From positions 3,482,311 to 3,546,310 of the forward strand of contig NZ_CP069163.1 of assembly GCF_018802765.1 (NCBI RefSeq): a stretch of 64,000 nucleotides of DNA, in the 5' to 3' direction. The notes under the pieces were generated by a model. The model was not told the DNA's origin. It saw nothing but the letters and a program-made list of their open reading frames with translations, and searched no databases. Positions within the stretch are counted from its first letter, which is position 1, and every line of letters starts with the position of its first letter. The position numbers and the translations under genes are program-made. This document shows positions 57,962 to 64,000 of this stretch, piece after piece. The DNA comes from Paludibacterium sp. B53371. GTDB taxonomy: Bacteria > Pseudomonadota > Gammaproteobacteria > Burkholderiales > Chromobacteriaceae.

Positions 57962-58747
57962 ATGAAAAAAAACATCGTGGTTTCGCTGGCGGCACTGGGC
58001 TTGCTGGCTGTTTCGTCGTTTGCCTCGGCCAGTCAGTGGAAGGATATCCGCTTTGGCGTCGAAGCCAGCTATCCCCCGTTCGAGTCGAAGACTGCCGACG
58101 GCAAGCTGGTGGGGTTTGACATTGATCTGGGCAACGAGATCTGCAAGCGCCTGCAGGCACGATGTGTCTGGGTGGAAAACGATTTCGACGGTCTGATCCC
58201 GGCCCTCAAGGCGCGCAAGTTCGACGGCATCCTGTCGTCGATGTCGGTCACCGAAGCGCGCCAGAAGCAGATTGCCTTCTCCAGCCGGCTGTTCAATACC
58301 CCGACGCGCATGCTGGCCAAGGCGGGCTCCGGTCTGCAGCCGACGGCCGCCTCGCTCAAGGGCAAGCGCGTGGGCGTGCAGCAGGGGACCATCCAGGAGG
58401 CTTACGCCAAGGTGCACTGGGCGGTTGCCGGGGTGGAGGTGGTGCCCTACCAGAGCCAGAACCAGGTACTGGCCGACCTGAAGAGTGGTCGTCTGGATGC
58501 CTCGCTGCAAGATGCGGTGCAGGCTGACCAGGGTTTCCTGCAGAAGCCGGACGGCAAGGGCTTTGCCTTCGCTGGCGCCGCACTGAATGACCCGCAAACG
58601 CTGGGTATCGGCTCGGCCGTGGGGCTGCGCAAGGAAGATACCGCGCTCAAGGCGGCCATCGACCAGGCGATTGCCGCCATGTTGAAGGACGGGACATACA
58701 AGAAAATCGAGGCACGCTACTTCCGCTTCGATGTTTACGGGCACTGA
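57962..58747 (+). CDS. Histidine/lysine/arginine ABC transporter binding protein, copy 1
   Basis: 261-residue periplasmic binding protein of the HisJ/ArgT type: signal peptide (about 1-23), then RFGVEASYPPFESK, GFDIDLGNEICKRL, SSMSVTEARQKQI, KGKRVGVQQGTIQEAYA, DASLQDAVQADQGF and a terminal FRFDVYGH. Ligand residues known from ArgT (Tyr in SYPPF, Ser and Arg in SSMSVTEAR, Asp in QDAV) are kept. At the HisJ Leu52/ArgT Phe52 position it has Phe (ENDFDG), favouring lysine/arginine over histidine. About four in five residues match copy 2. The enterobacterial argT-hisJ-hisQMP order is reproduced. A terminator follows. Confidence 0.9.
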   Translation: MKKNIVVSLAALGLLAVSSFASASQWKDIRFGVEASYPPFESKTADGKLVGFDIDLGNEICKRLQARCVWVENDFDGLIPALKARKFDGILSSMSVTEARQKQIAFSSRLFNTPTRMLAKAGSGLQPTAASLKGKRVGVQQGTIQEAYAKVHWAVAGVEVVPYQSQNQVLADLKSGRLDASLQDAVQADQGFLQKPDGKGFAFAGAALNDPQTLGIGSAVGLRKEDTALKAAIDQAIAAMLKDGTYKKIEARYFRFDVYGH

Positions 58748-58756
58748 GCCCTGCTG

Positions 58757-58790
58757 AAAAAGCCGCCGGCGCATGCGCTGGCGGCTTTTT
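58757..58790 (+). terminator. Terminator after binding-protein copy 1
   Basis: Stem AAAAAGCCGCC/GGCGGCTTTTT (58757-58767 and 58780-58790). Confidence 0.9.
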
Positions 58791-59209
58791 CATTGTAAAA
58801 CTGCAACAGTACGCCGATTTTTTTCCCGCTAAATGTTAATGATCGATTGTCTGACTGATCGATTGTTGTCTGTATCGCTAACAGCATGAGCGATAACTGA
58901 TATTTCCCGTATATCGAACGATCAGGCCAAGTGTCATCTGCCTGCCAGGGCCATGGCAGGCAAACTCACGCTGAAAAACAAGATGTGAATAGGAATGCCA
59001 CTACCTTATCCGCAAAATAAATTCTATAGACATAGCGTCACATTTATATAACATTCAAACCCATAAGCTTCCGCACACAGGGAAGCAAGATTCAGCACAG
59101 AGGGGCGCCAGACCCCGGAGATAGCGAGCAGTCCATCCCGATACCCGGCCAGATGATGGTGCGGGTTTTTTCATCGTTGCAGTGAATGTGGTCTCTTGAG
59201 GAGAAACAA
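58791..59209. other. Intergenic region with promoter and structured leader of binding-protein copy 2
   Basis: No gene seen. It holds a direct repeat TGATCGATTGT (58840-58850, 58857-58867), a GCCTGCCA/TGGCAGGC inverted repeat near 58939-58962, an AT-rich promoter-like stretch near 59045-59052, and the leader listed separately. Confidence 0.5.
59067..59171 (+). promoter_or_regulatory. Attenuator-like leader of the second binding-protein gene
   Basis: Two exclusive pairings share bases. GCTTCC (59067-59072) can pair with GGAAGC (59081-59086), or CCGCAC (59071-59076) with GTGCGG (59159-59164). The latter competes with a small terminator stem ACCCG/CGGGT (59143-59147, 59162-59166) that ends in six T. 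It could be an attenuator, a riboswitch-like element, or a small RNA with its own terminator. No known class recognised. Confidence 0.45.
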
Positions 59210-59992
59210 GTGAAAAAAGCATTTGCAACTGTTGCAGCCTTTGGCCTGATGGCCGCTTCCATGGGGGCATGGGCAGGTCAATGGCAAGAAGTCCGTTTTG
59301 GTGTCGATGCCAGCTATGCACCGTTCGAGTCGAAGGCGGCCGATGGCAAGCTGGTGGGCTTTGACATCGATCTGGGCAACGAGATCTGTAAGCGTCTGCA
59401 AGCCAAGTGTGTGTGGGTGGAGAATGACTTTGACGGCATGATTCCGGCGCTCAAGGCCAAGAAGTTTGACGGCATTCTGTCTTCGATGTCGGTGACGGAT
59501 GCACGCCTGAAGCAAATCAACTTCTCCACCAAGCTGTTCAATACGCCGACCCGCATGGTGGCCAAGAGCGGTGCCGGTCTGCAGCCCACTGCCGCCTCGC
59601 TCAAGGGCAAGCGTGTCGGGGTGGAACAGGGCACCATCCAGGAGGCCTATGCCAAGGCACACTGGGCGCCGTCCGGTGTAGAAGTGGTGCCGTACAAGGA
59701 TCAGAACCAGGTGCTGTCCGACTTGCAGGCCGGTCGTATCGATGCCTCGCTGCAAGATGCCGTGCAGGCTGACCAGGGCTTCCTGCAAAAGCCGGAAGGC
59801 AAGGGTTTCGCTTTTGCCGGTCCGGAAGTCGTGGATCCGAAGACCCTGGGCACTGGTGCCGCCATTGGCCTGCGCAAGGAAGATACCGCGCTGAAAGCGG
59901 CGATCGACAAGGCGATTGCCGCCATGCTGAAGGACGGGACTTACAAGAAAATCGAGAAGAAATATTTCTCCTTTGACGTTTACGGCAAATAA
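59210..59992 (+). CDS. Histidine/lysine/arginine ABC transporter binding protein, copy 2
   Basis: 260-residue paralogue of the preceding protein. The start is the GTG at 59210 because it has a perfect GAGGAG site and gives the signal peptide MKKAFATVAAFGLMAASMGAWA; an ATG 24 bases earlier would add a charged tail before the signal peptide and has no ribosome site. The HisJ/ArgT motifs are conserved (SYAPFESK, SSMSVTDARLKQI, QGTIQEAYAKAHWAP, FSFDVYGK). Phe is again at the ArgT-type pocket position. It lies 160 bases before hisQ. Keeping two near-identical binding proteins suggests separate regulation. Confidence 0.9.
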   Translation: MKKAFATVAAFGLMAASMGAWAGQWQEVRFGVDASYAPFESKAADGKLVGFDIDLGNEICKRLQAKCVWVENDFDGMIPALKAKKFDGILSSMSVTDARLKQINFSTKLFNTPTRMVAKSGAGLQPTAASLKGKRVGVEQGTIQEAYAKAHWAPSGVEVVPYKDQNQVLSDLQAGRIDASLQDAVQADQGFLQKPEGKGFAFAGPEVVDPKTLGTGAAIGLRKEDTALKAAIDKAIAAMLKDGTYKKIEKKYFSFDVYGK

Positions 59993-60154
59993 GTGTGCCG
60001 GGGCGAAGCCTGCCTGCCGCAGGCTTCGTCCGGTATTGCCTGACGCCCTGCAGGCCGGAAGCGATCCGGCTTTCGGGTAGTCAGTCACTGGAGAGAAGCA
60101 TCAGGATGCGGCAAGGCGGGACGTCGCGGTGCAGGTCCTGAGAAGGAGAACAAT

Positions 60155-60844
60155 ATGTTTTTGTACGGATTCGGTCCCATGATCTGGGACGGAACCATGG
60201 TGACACTCGAGCTGGCCGTGTTGTCACTGCTGCTGGCCTTTGCCATCGGGCTGGTCGGTGCGGCTGCCAAGTTGTCCAGCAATCCCTTGCTGAGCATGGT
60301 GTCGACGGTCTACACGACCCTGATTCGCGGTGTGCCCGACCTGGTGTTGATGCTGCTGATCTTCTACAGCCTGCAAATCGGACTGAATCATCTGACCGAC
60401 TGGCAGCACATGGATCAGATCGACCTCAACCCGTTTGCTTCCGGCGTGATCACGCTGGGATTCATCTATGGCGCCTACTTTACCGAGACCCTGCGCGGGG
60501 CCTTCATGGCCGTGCCGCCGGGGCAGATCGAAGCTGGCCGTGCCTATGGCATGAGTCACTGGCAGGTTTTCCACCGCATCCAGTTTCCCCAAATGATGCG
60601 CTTTGCCCTGCCCGGCATTTCCAATAACTGGCAGGTGATGCTCAAGGCCACCGCGCTGGTGTCCATCATCGGTCTGGCCGATGTGGTCAAGCTGTCGATC
60701 GATGCCGGCAAGAGTACCTACAAAGTGTTTTTCTTCACGGTGGTGGCCGGCGTGGTGTACCTGTTGTTGACCACAGTCTCCAATCTGGTCCTGATGTGGC
60801 TGGAGCGTCGTTATTCGATGGGTGTGCGGGAGGCCGAACTGTGA
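60155..60844 (+). CDS. hisQ: Amino-acid ABC transporter permease HisQ
   Basis: 229-residue permease of the polar amino-acid (HisQ/ArtQ) group. About five helices; the ATPase-contact loop is PGQIEAGRAYGMSHWQVFHRIQFPQMMR (in pieces) with EAGRAYG intact, and RGVPDLVLMLLIFYSLQ is diagnostic. An AAGGAG site precedes the ATG. The stop overlaps the hisM start (GTGA). Forms a heterodimer with HisM. Confidence 0.93.
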   Translation: MFLYGFGPMIWDGTMVTLELAVLSLLLAFAIGLVGAAAKLSSNPLLSMVSTVYTTLIRGVPDLVLMLLIFYSLQIGLNHLTDWQHMDQIDLNPFASGVITLGFIYGAYFTETLRGAFMAVPPGQIEAGRAYGMSHWQVFHRIQFPQMMRFALPGISNNWQVMLKATALVSIIGLADVVKLSIDAGKSTYKVFFFTVVAGVVYLLLTTVSNLVLMWLERRYSMGVREAEL

Positions 60845-61557
60845 TTGAGATCATTCAGCAATACTGGCGCCAATTCCTGTGGACTGACGGCTATCATCTG
60901 TCCGGCCTGGCCGTGACCATGTGGCTGCTGTCCCTGTCGATTGCCATGGGCTTCATCGCTTCGATTCCGCTGGCGGTGCTGCGTGTTTCCAAGGTCAGGT
61001 GGGCGGCTCGCCTGGTCGGCCTGTATACCTATGTGTTCCGTGGCACCCCGCTCTATGTGCAGCTGCTGTTTTTCTACACCGGGGTGTACAGCCTGGATGT
61101 CGTGCGCGAAACCGACCTGCTCAACGCCTTTTTCCGCGATGGCTACCATTGCACGATTCTGGCCTTTGCCCTGAACACCTGTGCCTATACGACGGAAATT
61201 TTCGCCGGCGCCATCAAGGCTACGCCGTATGGCGAGATCGAGGCCGGTCGTGCCTACGGCATGAGCAAGTTCACCCTTTATCGTCGCGTCATCATCCCTT
61301 CCGCCCTGCGCCGGGCCTTGCCGGCCTACAGCAACGAAGTGATTCTGATGCTGCACTCGACGACCGTGGCGTTTACCGCCACGGTGCCGGACATCCTCAA
61401 GGTGGCGCGTGATGCTAATTCCGCTACCTATGACTCGTTCAATGCCTTCGGCCTGGCTGCACTGATTTATCTGTGCGTGACCTTTGTTCTGGTCGCCCTG
61501 TTCCGCAAGGCCGAAAAGAAGTGGCTCGCGCACCTGCGCCCGGCCAGCTCACACTAA
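60841..61557 (+). CDS. hisM: Amino-acid ABC transporter permease HisM
   Basis: 238-residue partner permease starting at a GTG that overlaps the hisQ stop by 4 bases. Motifs: FRGTPLYVQLLFFYTGVYSL, TCAYTTEIFAGAIKATPYGEIEAGRAYGMSKFTLYRRVIIPSALR (in pieces). The upstream in-frame codons lie inside hisQ and are not used. It is followed 12 bases later by hisP. Confidence 0.93.
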   Translation: MIEIIQQYWRQFLWTDGYHLSGLAVTMWLLSLSIAMGFIASIPLAVLRVSKVRWAARLVGLYTYVFRGTPLYVQLLFFYTGVYSLDVVRETDLLNAFFRDGYHCTILAFALNTCAYTTEIFAGAIKATPYGEIEAGRAYGMSKFTLYRRVIIPSALRRALPAYSNEVILMLHSTTVAFTATVPDILKVARDANSATYDSFNAFGLAALIYLCVTFVLVALFRKAEKKWLAHLRPASSH

Positions 61558-61569
61558 CTGGATTGCACA

Positions 61570-62337
61570 ATGGAAAAGTTGATTATTCAGAACATTCACA
61601 AGCGTTTTGGCGACCACGAAGTGCTCAAGGGCATTTCTTTGACCGCCAAGGCAGGCGACGTGATCAGCATCATTGGTTCGTCCGGTTCCGGCAAGAGTAC
61701 CTTCCTGCGCTGCATCAATTGCCTGGAAAAGCCGCATGAGGGCAGTATCCGCCTCAATGGTGAAGAGCTGCGCATGCAGCGCGTCAAGAGTGGCGAGCTG
61801 ATTCCGGCCGACCATGACCAGCTGCAGAAAATGCGCACCAAGCTGGCCATGGTGTTCCAGCATTTCAATCTGTGGGGCCACATGACCGTACTGGAAAACG
61901 TCATTGAGGCGCCGGTGCATGTTCTGGGCATGAGCAAGGCCGAAGCAACCGAGCGTGCCATCAAGTATCTGCGCAAGGTCGGACTGGATGAGCGGGCACA
62001 GAACAAATATCCGGCCCACCTGTCCGGTGGCCAGCAGCAGCGTGTGGCCATTGCCCGTGCCCTGGCCATGGAGCCGGAAGTCATGTTGTTCGACGAACCT
62101 ACTTCGGCTCTCGATCCGGAACTGGTGGGCGAAGTGCTCAAGGTCATGCAGGCACTGGCGGAAGAAGGCCGTACCATGATCGTGGTGACGCACGAGATGG
62201 GCTTTGCCCGCAACGTCTCCAACCACGTGATGTTCCTGCACCAGGGGCTGGTGGAAGAAGAAGGTTCGCCGCAGGAAGTCTTCGGCAACACCCGCAGCGA
62301 ACGCCTGAAGGCCTTCCTCTCCGGCAGCCTGAAATAA
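61570..62337 (+). CDS. hisP: Amino-acid ABC transporter ATPase HisP
   Basis: 255-residue ATPase of the HisP type. Walker A GSSGSGKS (36-43), Q-loop [22 protein letters not shown] (HisP-like), signature LSGGQQQR, Walker [16 protein letters not shown]-loop VTHEMGFAR. The HisP-specific insertion with the charged [20 protein letters not shown] stretch is present. It drives uptake of histidine, lysine and arginine with HisQM. A two-way terminator follows. Confidence 0.95.
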   Translation: MEKLIIQNIHKRFGDHEVLKGISLTAKAGDVISIIGSSGSGKSTFLRCINCLEKPHEGSIRLNGEELRMQRVKSGELIPADHDQLQKMRTKLAMVFQHFNLWGHMTVLENVIEAPVHVLGMSKAEATERAIKYLRKVGLDERAQNKYPAHLSGGQQQRVAIARALAMEPEVMLFDEPTSALDPELVGEVLKVMQALAEEGRTMIVVTHEMGFARNVSNHVMFLHQGLVEEEGSPQEVFGNTRSERLKAFLSGSLK

Positions 62338-62350
62338 GCCGCCGCCGGAC

Positions 62351-62381
62351 AAAAAAAGGCCACCCTTGCGGTGGCCTTTTT
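62351..62381. terminator. Bidirectional terminator after hisP
   Basis: GGCCACC/GGTGGCC stem (62358-62376) with an A-run on the left and a T-run on the right. It also serves the convergent AstE-like gene. Confidence 0.9.
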
Positions 62382-62392
62382 GATTGTCCGTC

Positions 62393-63520
62393 TCAGGCAG
62401 TCAGCAGCTTGCCCTGCTTGAAGGCATCCTGGCTGGCCACCTTGGCGATTTCCATGCCTGCCGTGGCATAGGTGCGGTGACTGGTGGCATAGAGCATGCC
62501 GGGGCGCTGGGCGCGCACCTCGCTGCAGCGGTCGCTGATCGGATCAAAGATTTCGGCGATCAGGTCGCCACTTTTCACCGGCCTGCCGACCGGGGCGTGA
62601 TAGACGATCACCCCGGCCTGGGGCGCGTACAGATCCTCCGAGCCAGCCAGCGGCGTGGCGGGGAAGGGCAGTTCCGGCAGCGGCGGGACCACATCGTCGA
62701 TCACCCCGCGCAGACGCAGAAAGTTGAGTATTCCCTCGGCATCCTGCTCGGCCAGGGCGTGCTGCACCTCGCTCTGACCCCGCAACTCGACGGTGACCGC
62801 CAGGCAGGCCATGTCGATGTTGACCTCCAGCCCCTCTGCCTGCGCCATGTCGCGCAACTGCCACCACGGCTGGCTGCAGGCTTCGTCAAAGGGATGGTCC
62901 CCCGAGTCGGTCGCCAGCAGGCTGGCACAGGCGCCAAGGTAGTGTGCCAGCGGCTTGCACTGCGGCCAGAGCGGTGTGCCGGTGTAGAGATGCAGGCCGG
63001 CGCGGAAGTCACAATGCAGATCCAGCACCACATCGGCATCCACGGCCAGCTTCATCAGCGTCAGGCGCAGAGACTGCAGTTCGCTCTGGGCATCCAGCCG
63101 GGCCAGATGCTGACGCATCTGGCGGCGGATCAGACTGGTGTTGGCCGCGGCATCCTTGCCCAGCTGCGTGCGGATTTCGGGATAGATCACCTGGGCCAGT
63201 GCCGGGTAATGGCGGTTGAAATTCTGTCCGCTTTGCAGATCAAAACGACCGAGCAGGTTCAGGCTCTGGTTCTGGTTCAGACCGATCGGATTGGCCACCG
63301 GCACCAGGACGATTTCTCCCCGGATCTGACCGGAGGACTCCAGCGCCAGTAGCTGTTGCTTCAAATGCCAGGCCACCAGCATGCCCGGCAATTCATCAGC
63401 GTGCAGACTGGCCTGGATGTAAATTTTTTCTCCCTGACCAGGCTGACCGAAGTGGAAGCTGGTGACGGATCGCTGGCTGCCCAGGCTGGGGGACAGCAAC
63501 GGATGGTGATGGGTGTACAT
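62393..63520 (-). CDS. Succinylglutamate desuccinylase/aspartoacylase (AstE/AspA) family zinc hydrolase
   Basis: 375-residue member of the M14-like AstE/AspA family. Zinc ligands are expected in SLHADELPG (HxxE) and in VVLDLHCDF (His). [11 protein letters not shown] and NFNRHYP (substrate Arg) are also typical. The C-terminal beta-rich part contains [28 protein letters not shown], which looks like the barrel of deacylases. True AstE acts in the arginine succinyltransferase pathway, but astA/B/D are not adjacent, so the substrate is open. The start has AGGAG upstream. Divergent from a TetR regulator. Confidence 0.82.
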   Translation of the reverse strand: MYTHHHPLLSPSLGSQRSVTSFHFGQPGQGEKIYIQASLHADELPGMLVAWHLKQQLLALESSGQIRGEIVLVPVANPIGLNQNQSLNLLGRFDLQSGQNFNRHYPALAQVIYPEIRTQLGKDAAANTSLIRRQMRQHLARLDAQSELQSLRLTLMKLAVDADVVLDLHCDFRAGLHLYTGTPLWPQCKPLAHYLGACASLLATDSGDHPFDEACSQPWWQLRDMAQAEGLEVNIDMACLAVTVELRGQSEVQHALAEQDAEGILNFLRLRGVIDDVVPPLPELPFPATPLAGSEDLYAPQAGVIVYHAPVGRPVKSGDLIAEIFDPISDRCSEVRAQRPGMLYATSHRTYATAGMEIAKVASQDAFKQGKLLTA

Positions 63521-63664
63521 GATTTCTCCTCTTGCCCGCTCTTTTCGCTTTTGTGCTGTACATGGTATGTCAATTGCACGGTCTTGTGGTGGCGCAAGAT
63601 GCTGTCATGTGGTGTGCAGCGCGGTGGTAAACTCTGAGTGTCTTTTGTTCCCCTGATGGTTGCC

Positions 63665-64000
63665 ATGGCCAGAAAAGCCCTGACAGATGAACAGCGCCGG
63701 GCACGACGCACCACGCTGTTGCAAGCCGCACAGCGGCTGTACCGCCAGACCGGCCAGTTGCCGACGGTATCGCAGATTGCCGAGACCGCCGGTGTCGCCA
63801 AGGGCAGTGTCTATCTGTCGTTCCGGACCAAGGAAGCCATCTTCATTGCCTTGCTGGAGGCCGGTTTCGATCGCCTGCTGGACGGCTTTACTCCCCTGCT
63901 GCAAGCCATGCCCACCGAGCCGGTGGCGGCGGCCCGGCATATTGCCCCGGCCTTGTCGGCCTATCTGGAGCAACAGCGCGAGCTGCTGTCGCTGGCCGGC
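63665..64000 (+). CDS. TetR family transcriptional regulator, 5' part
   Basis: The frame is open from the ATG at 63665 to the window end (112 codons), so the protein is cut off. Residues 12-60 form a TetR DNA-binding domain: RTTLLQAAQRLYRQTG, then LPTVSQIAETAGVAKGSVYLSFRTKEAIF (in pieces), with GSVY as recognition-helix hallmark. The ligand-binding part is incomplete. It is divergent from the AstE-like gene and may control it. Confidence 0.9.
   Translation, partial: MARKALTDEQRRARRTTLLQAAQRLYRQTGQLPTVSQIAETAGVAKGSVYLSFRTKEAIFIALLEAGFDRLLDGFTPLLQAMPTEPVAAARHIAPALSAYLEQQRELLSLAG

Overview
The window reads as one contiguous piece of a betaproteobacterial chromosome, most likely order Neisseriales (a Chromobacteriaceae-type genome; genus not resolved). 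The reasons are a Neisseria-type DksA with a single zinc-site cysteine, the pilT-like | yggS-proC-yggT arrangement, a tkt-gap-pgk-fba cluster, and high-GC coding sequence throughout. Coding density is high. I see no rRNA, tRNA, insertion sequence or CRISPR array.

Layout. 1-5.9 kb: end of ksgA, a PilT-like ATPase, yggS-proC-yggT, a small cytochrome c, dksA, and a DAHP synthase. 5.9-12.1 kb (minus strand): the sugar-phosphate cluster tkt-gap-pgk-(LysE exporter)-fba. 12.4-25.9 kb: mixed housekeeping genes (GNAT, parC, M4 metalloprotease, pdxH, nupC, hemA-prfA, MATE pump, uppP, CDF metal transporter). 26.1-35 kb: an mdtABC-type RND efflux operon with its own outer-membrane lipoprotein. 35-44.8 kb: an ABC importer core without a binding protein, a PliI-like lysozyme inhibitor, a non-canonical Nramp transporter behind a long structured leader, and a hybrid histidine kinase with a REC-PAS-GGDEF-EAL partner.

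45-51.8 kb is the most unusual region. It holds a PLP-dependent histidine decarboxylase, two degenerate histidyl-tRNA-synthetase-like proteins, and a PotE/CadB-like antiporter that probably exchanges histidine for histamine. The second HisRS-like protein carries a complete REP-associated transposase (RAYT/Y1) domain at its N-terminus whose HUH metal site has been lost. Both HisRS-like proteins lack residues needed for aminoacylation. Known hdc clusters often carry a hisRS gene, so a remodelled, probably regulatory or histidine-sensing pair is the best candidate here for an undescribed system. The antiporter is preceded by about 1.1 kb of AT-rich non-coding DNA with a perfect FNR-type box.

52-64 kb: a MarR-linker-GNAT fusion, a chemoreceptor with a c-type haem motif in its periplasmic domain, a SUI1-like factor, a copC-copD-alkyltransferase-like operon, a complete histidine/lysine/arginine ABC importer (two tandem binding proteins, hisQ, hisM, hisP) that could feed the decarboxylase, an AstE-like amidohydrolase, and the start of a TetR regulator.

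Four parS-like sites (three with an intact 12-bp core) are spread over the first 39 kb, suggesting that the window lies in the origin-proximal part of the chromosome.
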